DNA of 64,000 nt from Neodiprion pinetum (lineage: Eukaryota; Arthropoda; Insecta; Hymenoptera; Diprionidae): NCBI RefSeq assembly GCF_021155775.2, contig NC_060236.1:32698548-32762547 (forward strand). The letters run 5' to 3'. The position numbers and the translations under genes were made by a program. The notes under the pieces are model-generated. The model was given only the letters and a program-made list of their open reading frames with translations, made no database searches and was not told where the DNA came from. This document shows positions 50,391 to 62,059 of this stretch, one piece after another (positions within the stretch are counted from its first letter, which is position 1; every line of letters starts with the position of its first letter).

Positions 50391-50915
50391 AGAATCTTGT
50401 CGAGTCTCTTGAAATCTTTGTGACCTTCTGAAATTTGTTGGAATCTTTTGAAATCGTTTAAAATCTTGCATAATTTTTGGAAATTTTCTGAAATCTCCGC
50501 AAAAGATTATAAATCTTGAAATCACTTGCACTCCTTTGAGATCCTTACAAATCATCTGAAATCGTCTAAAATCTTTTGAATTCCTTTGAAACCATTTGTA
50601 ATATTTTGAAATCCTTCGAAATTCTCGTGATCTTCGAGGTGTTTGAAATCATCCGATATCTCTTGTAATCTTTTGAAATCGTCTGAAATATGTTGAAATC
50701 TTTTGAAATCCACTGAAATCATTTCAAATCTTTTGTACTTCTTGAGATCTTCGTGATATTTCGAACCATGCGAATTCTCTGGTAATCTTTTGAAATCGTA
50801 TGAAATCTCTTGAAATCTTTTGCAAACTTGTGAAATTCTTAATAATCTTTGGAAATTTCTCAAAGTCCCTGAAATCTTTGTAATCTTTTGAAATCTTTTG
50901 AAACCTTTGTAACAT
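50391..50915 (-). repeat. Degenerate 10-bp-period GAAATC array
   Basis: The hexamer GAAATC or a one-base variant recurs about every 10 bp over roughly 500 bp (for example 50645, 50675, 50685, 50695, 50705 and 50715), with little net drift in phase. The consensus decamer is near GAAATCNTTT. Minus-strand translations produce several overlapping F/K/R/I/D-rich open frames across the array. I treat these as by-products because they occur in more than one frame and follow the repeat. The period is close to one turn of B-DNA. Confidence 0.8.
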
Positions 50916-53900
50916 GGAAATCAGGTGTACATTAAATCCATGAGCGATTAATTCCTCGTGAAAACCCGTCCGATGCGCCCGTTTTTCAATAGCTCAATTC
51001 TTTTTCTCCCAAGGTAAATTGCATCGGCATTCGGTGAAAATTCGGAATTCAAAAATGGGGGGACTAGGGGAACGAGTGGATCAAGGAGTTGAGGATCAGT
51101 CGAGTCCAGAGGTATAAGGGTATAAGGGATTTCGAAGGATGTGGACGTGACGGGAATATCTATTCGCGCCGGTCGAAGGACGACGACACACCGGGGCGCA
51201 ACAGTCAACACCGAGGGTCTTTCCCGAGGTCCTAATAATGTCCTGACGACTTCCGACGCGTCCTCTTCTGGGTTTTACGAGGACCCTACTCTACACCAGT
51301 CGTTTCGCCACCTCTTCTTCTCTCTTAACGCAATATCTCGGCTGTCTTTTCCCATCCGCAAGTGAAAGGAATTATTAATTTCGAATACGTGTTATTGCAC
51401 AGAATTTTACGCTTTTATCACTTTTTTTTTTATATCCCCACTCCACACTTTGCTACGGATTTTAACCCCATTTGTTTCGTCACTGTGCTTTGAACCAGTT
51501 TTCTTGAAAACTCTTCCTAGCGACGCGACGCTGCAGGTGGATAATTATTTCATTCAGAAGGCACGAATTATGTCACGTATACAATTCGTTCTTCGGCCCC
51601 GGCTTTTTATTTCTCAAAAACCTAATTTCCGAGAGTTGGAAGGAAAAAAAAAAAAAAATCATAAAACTCAGACACGTTTCATGCGCCTAAGAAAATTCTT
51701 TTCTCGCTAACAAAAATTCCACGGTAACTGCGAATATCTTTCAGTTCAAACTTTATACGGAATATAACGTCAATTAAAATTAAAACAAGCATTTCAATTC
51801 TTTGTTGCAACATTCCACATTCGATCTGACGTGAAAAGATAGTTTGCATGCGAAGTAAGAAACTTTAGTACTCGCACGAATGCTAAGATTCAAAATTGTG
51901 TGATATTTTTACAGCTCACAGTGTTCACAATTCCGATGTGGCGATAAAACCGTCACATAAATCGGACAACTACGGTATGCTGAAATAAGATTCAGTAAAA
52001 GTTTTCAAATGAACTTTTCAGAGCTCTGTACAGATGATAAAAAATATCCAAAAGAAATGAAGTGTGATGTAAAATATTCGAATGAAGTGAAAAATAGAGC
52101 GCAACATATGTAGCAATAATTTTTTCTCCGTGACAACAGTTGTAGATACACCGAAATGCTTATATGGCCATACCTCTATCGTAATATGAGCAATACAATT
52201 CAATCGATAACTGTTTATATTGTGCATACATATACAAGTTACACATAGGCACGTGTATATTCTGCGGCACGGTCACTATCTATCTATTCGTGTCGACGCG
52301 ACGGTATCTTTCTCCTCTGTGACAAAACTCAGTACCGGATATTGTTGCTATGTGTACAATGATATCCGCATCAGCATGGGATGCGGAACAAGCTTCGATT
52401 GGTAAAGCCGCCCCTCCTCAAAAAAAAAAAAAAAAATAAAGAAAATAAAGAATAATAAAAATAACGTAAAATAAAATAAAAATCCAATGTCACGCGCTAC
52501 TCGAGCTCTACTTCAACAATTTATTTCACCATACAATTTCGGGCGAATGACGATCGTGTTTGACCAACCAAAAGTCGACATATGTTCAAAATTTGTCCAG
52601 GGAATTAACTGTTTAAGGTAAACTCGACGCGCCAAGTGGAAATGGATATAAATATACAATATTTTTCATTGTTCATTTTACTCGCTTTTTATAGGCTTGT
52701 TGCATAGTGGTACAAATTATTTAATATATGTGAATAATGTCGAAATTTTACATCACGTGTGTTTTTAATATGCGATTAATATTACGAACACTATGCAGTC
52801 ATTTATTGCTCATTATATGTTGATGTAGACAAAACACGCTGAGTGGGAATCTGTTCAAACGAGACGACGATGACTTGCTGAATTGCAAACAAAATTTTCA
52901 GTTTCAAGCACGTGCCTGGACCTGATAATAATCACGAGATTGAAGTCGTTGCGTTGACGAAACGAAATATGGAAACAACATTTTACACGAATTACTTTGC
53001 ATTCATTTTGAAAATGCTTTGAAGGATTCGAACTTGGGAAATATCAACATGTCTTGCTTTATTATAGCGACACATGGTTGACTGAATTTCAAACGATACC
53101 AAAGTTGTGGAATACCGATTTTTTCAATGACAATCTCTCGTTACGCTAACCTCACGAACTTCAAACTCATCTTCAATCGAACACAGTTTCTAATATTCTA
53201 CCTTTCGCATACGAATTTTCACCGATATCTCTGTTCTACTCGTAAAGACGGATGCGAATCTTTTTTTAAACGCCACATAGCACGAGATTCTATGAAATCA
53301 GCTCGCACATTCTTCCCTCTCTTCGTCACAGATCATGGAAACACCGTGGTTCTGTCATAAGTTTTATTTACGATGACGCAATCGCGGAATATCTTTCCTG
53401 AAAGTTTCAGCTTGCTCCGTTTCAACGAACTTCCATACAGCTGGCGTTAGATGATCTACGCGACGGTGCGAATTCGTCTCGTCTGCCTTCGGGGAATAAA
53501 CTGCAACGCCTCACTGTTAGATATTGTGTGTCATGGGAAAGAAGGTCGGAATGAGAATACTCGCGAGGAAAGAAGTCTTGGCGAAATCTTGAGAACCGAT
53601 CATCCAACGGTTTTTGAAAATTTGGTATTGGTATTCCTGATTAACTCACATGGTCACGAAATTCGACCATTCGAAGACCAGCGCATTTCAAAGAGGGTGC
53701 AAAACTCGATCGGAAATATCCAGACGCCTTGTGAAAGGGGGGGTGAAAATTCGATTCAAATGAAGAGCGCGCCTGCCAGCGTTCCATGTGTGCGACTCTG
53801 CACACGGCCGTGTTTGAGCTAGTCCTATACCTCCGATAAAATAACACAGGTTGTTATGGGAGAGCGTCGTCTGGAGCAGAGAGCTCGGTAGAACGGAGCG

Positions 53901-54387
53901 GGACTATTGATGCAAAAATTTGAATTTCCCTCGCCGAGCAGTCCGCGGCTCTTTCCCGTTCCTCTTTCTCCGCATGTATATACATATCATCACGGTGGGA
54001 CAGAAAGAGGCGAGAACCACTCGGCGTCGTCAGAATGGAATCAATATACAGCCCGGCGATAATTAGTGCAAGGATTTTTTTCCACCATGAGAGAAGCGGC
54101 GTCGGTTTTCCAGTCGCCAGGATTCCGAGGAGAGGATATGGTAATAGGAGTGACGTATCACGTGGGTGGAAAGCCCCGAGGTGCGGCTCCGCTGCCGGGG
54201 ACCAGGAGGAGGAGTGAGCTCGTTTGGCAATCTTGGGGGATTCCCAGGATACAATGGGATCTCAATACATCACCTCGCTTAACCCACCTCACTTCTCCAG
54301 ATGGCGTAATAGCTTAGGAGACGGTGTAATAGCCGGTGGTTCCTCTCTGAGGGTGCTGGGAGCCCCGTGCCGTCTACAGTTCAACAG
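50916..54387. other. Non-coding, no gene recognised
   Basis: AT-rich unique sequence with A runs near 51640 and 52420. Frames between 53127 and 53822 are open for 60-120 codons but have no recognisable domain or convincing splice sites. Confidence 0.6.
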
Positions 54388-55111
54388 GCCAAAATGGAAC
54401 CATATTTCTCTGCTGCATTCACGTCGAAACCTTGAACACGTTCCTGAACACCAGGATTAATTGCTCTTACGGGATGCTGCATTGACTCTTGAAAGATCAC
54501 TCGAAAACATGGCCCTATATACCTCTAGAAGAACTCGGTAACCACGAATATCATATGGCTGGATTCGATATGTTTTAACAGTCAACTGGGTGAACCATCA
54601 TTGGGATAACATCGGAAGATACTATGGAATTTTATAGGTTGCCAAGCTGGAACCATATATCTCTGCTGCATTCACGTCGAATTCTTGAACACGTTCTTGA
54701 ACACCAGGATTAATTATTTTTTTATTGGGAGGCTGCTTCGACTCTTGAAAGATCACTCGAAAACATGACCGTATAGCTCCAGGAGAACTCGGATATGGTT
54801 TAACAGTCAACTGGGCGAACCATCATTAGAATAACATCGGAAGTTGCTACGGGATTCTATAGCCTGCGAAACTAGAACCATAAGTCATACCAGCATCGAC
54901 GTCGAATTCTTGAACAGACTTCTGAAGACCACAATCAAATGCTTTCGCGGGATGTTGCTTGAACACTTCAAAGTTCATATCTAAAGACCGTCCCGCAGCT
55001 GCATAAGAACTCGATGACTACGAATGTTCTGTATCTGGATTCGAGATGTTTGATCAGCCAACCGGGCAAACCACCACCAGGACATCATAATGCTACGGGA
55101 TTCTATAAGTT
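54388..55111 (+). repeat. Tandem triplication, unit about 225-253 bp
   Basis: Three successive copies start at 54388, 54641 and 54866 (gcca/gcga followed by ...ggAACCATA or ...gAACCATA). Shared blocks include GAACACGTTC, GAAAGATCACTCGAAAACATG, ACAGTCAACTGGG and ATAACATCGGAAG. Copy 2 lacks roughly 30 bp present in copies 1 and 3, around the GGATTCGATATG block. Copies 1 and 2 are more alike than copy 3. No reading frame is conserved across copies. Confidence 0.85.
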
Positions 55112-55520
55112 GCTTGGTGTAATAATATGTACGTCTCGAGTATTTGAGTGGTTTTGAGAAAAGGAAGGCTTGTTTAATCTACTCGTGTGTTTGTCGTGCG
55201 ATGATGAAACAGCCAATACGGTTTGGTCGATAGGTTCGAAACCGAGGCATTTGCTGCAGGAGAGACTAGAGAATCATTCTTCGGTTCCACGGAGGCGTTT
55301 GATTCCGCGATGCTGGCCACCTCGATGCATATTTACGGTGCTCGAAGCGTGGCGTTGAATATTTGCGAGAAAAATTGAACGGGATAATATTCCCGGTGCA
55401 TCCTAGAGTCTCATCCATACGTTCTGGACGTCACCGGGGCGTTGACACTGTGCGAGGCTGGTTCTGCAGAGGCCCTCTCCCTCATCACTCTCCTCTCCTT
55501 CTCTCTCCGGTGGTCAGAAC

Positions 55521-55620
55521 CTCCTCCTCCTCCTCTTCCTCCTCCTCCTCCTCCTCCTCCTCCTCTTCCTCCTCCTCCTCCTCCTCCTCCTCCTCCTCCT
55601 CCTCATCCTCCTCCTCCTCT
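55521..55620 (+). repeat. (TCC)n polypyrimidine tract, about 100 bp
   Basis: An almost uninterrupted CTC/TCC run with a few CTT and CAT interruptions, lying inside a longer pyrimidine-rich stretch. Translations give poly-Ser, poly-Pro/Leu or (minus strand) poly-Glu frames of up to 218 codons, which I reject as genes. Confidence 0.9.
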
Positions 55621-55795
55621 CGCACGTCGACTAGCCTCTCCTCTGCCTTTCCTCTTCTCTTCTCTCCTCTCCTCTCGTCGTGGCATCGTCGCCGTCGAAA
55701 GGCGGAGTCGACGTCGTGGACGCGCACCTTTCCACCTGCCCTGCCGAGCGACACGCCCCCGCAGAATTCTCTCAGCACCGCCTACAACCTCACCA

Positions 55796-55870
55796 TCTCC
55801 TCATCCTCATCCTCATCCTCATCCTCCGCGTCATCCACCTCCACCTCCAACTTCTCCTTCGCCTTCTCCT
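55796..55870 (+). repeat. CATCCT/CTCCAC-type pyrimidine-rich microsatellite
   Basis: A TCATCC-type hexamer array (55796-55828) is followed by CCACCT and TTCTCC repeats, continuing the pyrimidine bias of the neighbouring TCC tract. Confidence 0.75.
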
Positions 55871-58800
55871 TCTCCCACAGGCGAGGTCCTCCCGGCATCA
55901 AGATGCAAGGTGCGCTCTTATTACTGCCGTAGAGAGATCGAAAGAGAGAGAGAGCGAGAGAAAGGGCTGCTCTCCTCGAGATTTCCCACCATCGGGCGAT
56001 GGTCCATTCGAGTGTCATCCGGATCTATGACACTTACGATCTCTGACCACCATCGATCCGCATCTCTTTTATCCATACTTCACTCTTCCACTGAGTAGGT
56101 ATACGAAAATTGATGGGCCTGCTTCTGTCACATGGACAAGTGAAGTCAACGCGCATCAACTATTTCTCTGAGGAACTCTTCGACCATTCTTGTTTGGCGA
56201 CACTGACTGGATGTGGGAGGAAACTCTCTGTACACACGGGGGGAATGAGAAAGAGAAGGAAAAAGTGAAAGAGAAGGAGAAAGAGAGAGCGAGAGAGAGA
56301 GAGTAGAATGGAAAATGGCCGAAACAAATCTGGGCAGGTTGAAAGTGGGGAAGGGGAGGGAAGCCGAATAAAATCGAAGATGGCTTCGCAGGGTTGGCTG
56401 GCTCGCTCGCAGATTTTCTCCAACTATCAATCTTGACTGTTATTACTGGCCGAGTCAAGAACAAGGCGAGAAAGATGGCGGGGGTGGGTGAAGCAGAGCT
56501 GGCGAGGCGAAGGGGCACCCGGGCTTGTCTGGGGGTGGCTCAGCCGAGGCTGCCGGGGTCGAACCCAGGCATCTGGGCTTCTCACTAGTCGCTAGGTACG
56601 CCCGCGTCTGCCCTGATCTAAGTGAATACACCCACCTGCGCACATATTACCAGAATCGAGAAGAGGCGATACCCGTTTTTTACCTACAGTCGTGCGTTTC
56701 TCACCCTTTGAAGCTTTCTTCTCATCCCAGTCCATTCCGATGGATCTTTTACGTATACACGCTATTCCAATCACTCGACATTCACTTGGAATTCTTAATG
56801 TGCCTGATGATTGCAAGTTCGTTGTAGACGTCGAATAGAATGTGCATCATCTGTTATCTTTCCGCTTACTATAAACATAAACTTCAACCCTGCCATCTGA
56901 TATTATGTTTCAACAACAATACGGCACTGTAAAAAATGGTGGTGTTAAAATTGACCAACATTTACCGGTACGAACTACTATATAATAGAACCATGTTTGA
57001 CATCAATATTAATTCAGATTATAGTCTATAGAAGTCCACTTTGCATTTTTATCATCGTGTGCGATGGTCCAAACGTTGATACCATCTATGAACATCGAGA
57101 CAAAATATATTCTCATCCTAATTTCAAGGGATGGTAAAATCTAACTGTTGACCTCTAATAAGCAGATCAACATTCAGACACTGTTTTAGAATTCTGTCGT
57201 GATATTATCCGAAGAAACAAGACAAACGTATTTGTAAATTTTCCGTCTTACAGATGAACAAGTCTCACTTATATCCTTGAAATCGTGTCATATATTCACA
57301 GATTTAGCTGAAAATTGGCATGTAATAGACATTTATTTTCGAGCAACAGAATCGGAAACAAGACACGTTGCAATTCCGTTTCTAAACTGAACTTGGAAGA
57401 CGCGTTAGGTAAACGTTACGCCCAGACAAACCCATACCCTGCACGTATAATCTGCCGGGTTTATAATGTGCAGGGAATAGAACTTGCCTCAGGTGAATTG
57501 ACTCCATGAATCTGAGAGGTGCAGGAAAGACGGTGGTGGGGCTCAGTCTGAGGTTCGAGCTAAGAACTCGGCAGCCGCCGGGGGAATGGATTATAAATTT
57601 TTCATTAGATTTCCCTGTTTCTTGAATTATTGAGCACGACTAAGAATTTCACTGCGGTACAGCGGTATCGAGCTTTCTGTGTATACGTATAAACTAATTC
57701 CCACAGGCTGCGAGGTCGATTTCCAAAGTGCCTACGATAAACGTTGGATTACATCGATTTTGGACATCACGAACATGTCAATTTTCCAATCATCAAGGGG
57801 ACCAGGACATTGAATACAACAACTATTTTTTTTTTTTTCACTACATATTACCTGTGATGTATAAAATCTATTCACCGTTATCGATCTTGACGTTATAAAA
57901 TTCTGGAAAAAATTCCGAAGATCCAAACTGACAGCAACTTACGATGTATCAAATTTAGATGAGATTTGTTGAAAAACAGTAATAAAAATATTGATTTTTC
58001 CAAATTTCTGTTTAAATCAAAATTTTCGAATGGATCTTCACCAGATACCTGCTTTAGTTTTGAACTATTCACACGCACGAGGTGGACTTGATTTATGGAA
58101 ATTGGAAGTGTTCGAAAAAATTCTACATCACAAATTAGCCAGCATCAGTGCAATCGATGAAAAAATTTAAGATAACTTTAACCCCTAGATTCGTTAATCG
58201 CAGTTCATTCCCACGTATGAAATAGTAAATTTTTTTGCATGTACACACCGTTTGAAACGGAGATTTCAACATTCTTCGAAGGATATAAGAGACAGGAGTC
58301 GACGCGGCGAGGGTTTCTTTTCCTCCAAGGGGTTGTTTAGAGAGAGACGGACAAAGGTATACGCGGCGGGAGAGGAAGAGAGACAAATCGAGGGTGTATA
58401 TAGGTATACGTAGCACGTGGGATGAGCTTCGTGCGCCTGCTTGCCTGCCTGTTTCTCTCTATATATATTTATCGGGGGTTGGCAAATCCCCCCCACTTGT
58501 TGTGCCTTGCTGTATAGTCTGTATAGCTCTGAGGATGGGATAGGGATGGGGGTAGGTTCTGTTGACGGTGAGTTTCTCCCTGTGTATCGAGAAACCTCGA
58601 TGCTGGCCCAGGCGATGCTGCCGGCAAATAGGTGTACAGTGGTCACCACCATGGACGCCTAATCGAACACGGATTAATTTCAGCCCCCTTAAATGAACCG
58701 CCGCGGTGTTGAAAGGTATTCTTAAAACACCGTTGCTGGAGAACAGCAGCAACGAGTCATTGATTTTTCACTTTGATACGATAGAAGACAAATTCCCGGT

Positions 58801-59581
58801 ACATGGTTTGTATTAATTGAACCGCTTTGGGGGTTCAATTCAAAGGAAACCGAAGTTGGCTGTGACCGAATAATTCGGTATGCGGAGAGTCGAGTCATTC
58901 ATCTCGTGTAAGACTTTTGTTTAGCATTCAGCGCGAAAACCGGCCATCAAGCTCCTTACTTCTCGGTTTCGCACCCTCCGTTCCTCTCCTTATTTTCACC
59001 TTTGTGAATTTCGTGCGAATTACCGCAGTGAGAGAAATCCACGAGAAACCAAACAACGATACAGTTCCAGTCGTGATCGAGTCGTCGATATACTAGCGGC
59101 TCGCTCCGAGAACATAGACAGAGACACATACCGATAATTAATTAACGAGAAAGCGCATTAGTATGCGACATAGAAACGGCGGCAGGCAGCTTTCGGAAGA
59201 AACTACGAAATTCCGAGGATCTGCTGCATTGCAGGCTAGACTCGAGAGTCTGAGACTGAAAAGGAGACGTGCACCGAAGGGGAAAGAAGCAGCGACCCGT
59301 CGTTCACGTCCCGTAGGGTGGATTATAAAATAATAAAGAGAGAAGATTATAAGGTTCATCCAAGGTTCTTAAACGTCTTTGCTTTGGAGCTGAAGTCATG
59401 CTTCGTAATTTGCTGCAGTGAACATATTATTATCTCTGAGTTAAAAATGACGGGTTGCGATCTGCATGTCCGGAGAACCCTAAATTGGGCCTTTCGGAAT
59501 CATTGGTTTGAACGAAGGATGAATCCTCGTATCGAAGATATTGAAATCGCATGGAGTCTAGAATAGTCATCTCAGCTATTC

Positions 59582-60049
59582 ATACTTCACATGTTGGGTT
59601 AAGAATCTCATTGATTGAAGTCATCTGCACTGTTCATGGACATGTTGGTTTAGGAACCTCATTGATTGGAGTCATCCGCACTGTTCAAGGACGTGTTGGA
59701 TTAGGAACCTAATTGATTCAAGTCATCTGCACTATTCAAGGACATGTTGGGCTGGGAACCTCATTGATTGGAGGTATCTGCACTGTTCAGGGATATGTTG
59801 GGTTAAGAACCTCATTGACTGAAGTTATCCGCACTGTTCAAGGACATGTTGGATTGGTAATCTCATTGATTAAAGTCATCTGCACTATTCAAGGACATGT
59901 TGGGCTGGGAACCTCATTGATTGGAGGTATCCGCACTGTTCAGAGATATGCTGGGTTAAGAACCTCATTGACTGAAGTTATCTGCACTGTTCAAGGAGAT
60001 GTTGGGTCAAGAATCTCTTTGATTGTGAGTTTGGTCAAGAAACCATTGA
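59582..60049 (+). repeat. 51-bp minisatellite, nine copies, 153-bp higher-order period
   Basis: The landmark CATGTTGG (or a close variant) recurs at 59590, 59641, 59692, 59743, 59794, 59845, 59896, 59947 and 59998, which is exactly 51 bp each time with no indel. Units three apart are more alike than neighbours: the unit around 59743 matches that around 59896, and 59794 matches 59947, so a 153-bp trimer has itself been duplicated. Because 51 is 17 codons, one plus-strand frame stays open from 59713 to 60054, giving 17-residue repeats of the form ICTxQGxVGLxTSLxxx. I see no splice signals or start context to show that it is translated. Confidence 0.9.
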
Positions 60050-61390
60050 CTTGATATTACGTAATACATTTTTATCTGAGTTTACTAATCAGCTTAGATT
60101 ATTGATCAGAAATATTCTTGAAGTGTGTGAGAGAAGTGCAGATACATAATAATTTCGGTTCGGTTAATCGACGCCGCGTCTTATTAGTAGTCAGAGTGTA
60201 AAATCGTCGGGTGGGTTTGTAAATGCTAACAACGTTACGTAATTAGGTAAAAAGTTCTGTAATCAAGAAGTGGATCTTCTTCCCGCGGCTTGTCTCTCCA
60301 ATTCGCATTAAAATAGTCGCGAGAGCTAGTGGAGAATAAAGACGGAGAGAGTGTGTGTCCTGCATATCTTAAAACCCTGGGGCGAGTTTAAACTCCTCTT
60401 CCTCTTTCTCAGTCTCCTTCTCTCACTCTCTCTCTCTCTCTCTCTCGCTCTCTCTTTATTCGTCTTTCCTACTCCGTCTGTCGGCATGAAAAGCAACTTC
60501 GAGTTGTAGAATAAAAAAGAAATGACATTCTCAGACAAGCTATTTCTACAATTATAATCCACCAGCTGCTGATTTGAGATATCGACACTTTTTTGCACAC
60601 TGCACATGTAATTATAAATATTTATCTGCTTTAAATTACATTAAATCTTGACTTGCTTAAAATAATCACTCTGTGTGCTTACTCGGCAACTCAATTACAG
60701 ACTCGAGTGGATATATGCATACAAAGTGCAGTAAAGCTGTTGTTGCCTCGTAACAACATTTCCAACGAATTATGACGTGCTCGGTATTCGGTGACTCCGG
60801 CTTTTATTGACGTCACCTTGCTCTCCTCAAATGGTATCTCAGCATTCCGATAAATACAACGAGAAATACAAAACGCGGATTCAAATCTCCGCACAAGTCT
60901 GTAAAGTGAGGAGTAATTGCACACGCTCGTTATTCCGTCATCGTTGCTGTATCATCTTCACTTTTTTTTACCATGTCTATTATTTTATATTTTCGTTATT
61001 TTGCTTTCTTTCTTTTCCACTATTCTCGATTCAATTCATTCAACTCTTTTCGCCGACGTTTCAACGCTCTCTTATCTTTCACCGCGGTACGTTATTGCAC
61101 GCCTTATCAATTACATTGACGGGATAAATTTTAATCGTTAAAAAAATGTGTATGAAGTAAGAGAAGAGGAGAAAAAAAAAAAAAAAAAAGAAAAAGTGAT
61201 GCCGCATCGTGATAACTGTTATATTCGTGTTATATACGAGAAGAGCGCAGGGTTAAGGTCGCGTTTCAGTTTCCGCTGCACTTCGTTACACGTCATTCGG
61301 AGAGTGGCAATCGATCGTAGCGTCGGTCAGAGTATAATTAGATTTCATTGAATGTCGCCTGGGCGGCAAGCATACATATCTATATATATA
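60050..61390. other. Non-coding, no gene recognised
   Basis: A CT/TC microsatellite at about 60420-60455, an A run near 61171-61190 and otherwise AT-rich unique DNA. Confidence 0.6.
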
Positions 61391-61438
61391 CTGAAAATAA
61401 CATAACGCACGAAATTTATATTTTTATGCCTCGAGATT
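61391..61438 (+). repeat. 48-bp direct repeat, copy 1, flanking the hairpin
   Basis: This copy begins CTGAAAATAACATAACGCAC and recurs at 61813-61860 with one T/C difference. It is separated from the left arm by a TA-dinucleotide run. The two copies are in the same orientation although the segment they enclose is palindromic. Confidence 0.9.
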
Positions 61439-61440
61439 AA

Positions 61441-61444
61441 TATA

Positions 61445-61502
<58 letters not shown>
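61441..61502 (+). repeat. (TA)n microsatellite between direct repeat and hairpin arm
   Basis: About 60 bp of TA, placed between the 48-bp direct repeat and the left arm of the long hairpin. Such tracts are fragile during replication, which may bear on how the hairpin arose. Confidence 0.9.
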
Positions 61503-61504
<2 letters not shown>

Positions 61505-61798
61505 ATTTTCTGTATTTCTAGGTTACGTGGATACGTCAATTAATACCGATTTCAAGCAATGTCAGAGTTTAGACTCGCGACTCACGGATCGTTATCTAAT
61601 CTACGTATATACGTGTTATCCATACACATACATGCATATATATATATACGTGTTATCCATACACATACATGTATATATATATATACGTATATACGTAGAT
61701 TAGATAACGATCCGTGAGTCGCGAGTCTAAACTCTGGCATTGCTTGAAATCGGTATTAATTAACGTATCCACGTAACCTAAAAATACAGAAAATAAAA
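61501..61798. repeat. Long near-perfect inverted repeat (114-bp arms, 70-bp loop)
   Basis: The left arm 61501-61614 and the reverse complement of the right arm 61685-61798 differ at only three positions, all C/T. The loop (61615-61684) contains a 37-bp tandem pair. A transcript crossing this region in either direction would fold into a hairpin of more than 110 bp, the kind of structure that Dicer-2 can process into siRNAs in insects. No reading frame or transposase-like termini are apparent. Arm identity of about 97% implies a recent origin or ongoing gene conversion between the arms. Confidence 0.85.
61611..61684 (+). repeat. 37-bp tandem pair in the hairpin loop
   Basis: Two adjacent 37-bp units (61611-61647 and 61648-61684), each beginning ACGTGTTATCCATACACATA, differ at one base (GCATAT versus GTATAT). 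The first unit overlaps the last four bases of the left hairpin arm. Confidence 0.85.
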
Positions 61799-61812
61799 AA
61801 ATGAAAACTTTA

Positions 61813-61860
61813 CTGAAAATAACATAACGCACGAAATTTATATTCTTATGCCTCGAGATT
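61813..61860 (+). repeat. 48-bp direct repeat, copy 2, flanking the hairpin
   Basis: Second copy of the repeat at 61391-61438, lying 14 bp outside the right arm. At 48 bp it is far too long for an ordinary target-site duplication, so it more likely records a local duplication or template-switch event. Confidence 0.9.
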
Positions 61861-62059
61861 CCAATTGAAAATAATGCAATGTTAAAAAATAAATTTTGAG
61901 AAACCTGGACAGAAAAGGAATTCACGTTATTATCACTAGAAATCGTGTCGTTCTTTTTCCGTAACTTTTTTAGGGTCAACGCAACACTTCGACGTTTCAC
62001 TTCTCTTTACGCTTCTTTGATTTATCATGTATTTGATCCACTCGTTGACTCAGCCTTTG

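Larger units (their letters stand above)
55112..59581. other. Non-coding, no gene recognised
   Basis: Holds the pyrimidine tracts at 55.5-55.9 kb, GA-type runs near 55935-55965 and 56285-56305, and unique sequence from 56800 to 58240. A GGGTTCGACCCC string on the minus strand near 56557-56570 resembles a tRNA T-arm but lacks the rest of a cloverleaf. Confidence 0.6.

Noticed and set aside
50340..50915. Three overlapping minus-strand frames rich in DFKRFQ-type repeats
   Set aside because: The frames follow the 10-bp GAAATC array and switch frame along it, as expected when a period that is not a multiple of three drifts. A coding origin is not supported.
55363..56098. Open frames of 189 and 218 codons, plus a minus-strand poly-Glu frame
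   Set aside because: These are translations of the TCC/CTC tract in different frames, with no domain and no splice evidence.
56550..56640. tRNA-like T-arm string GGGTTCGACCCC on the minus strand with a weak A-box-like sequence upstream
   Set aside because: No acceptor stem, D-arm or anticodon arm can be folded around it. At most it is a relic of a tRNA-derived SINE.
59318..59566. 82-codon plus-strand open frame next to the 51-bp array
   Set aside because: It lacks a nearby ATG at its start and any recognisable motif. Its position by the minisatellite is the only interest.
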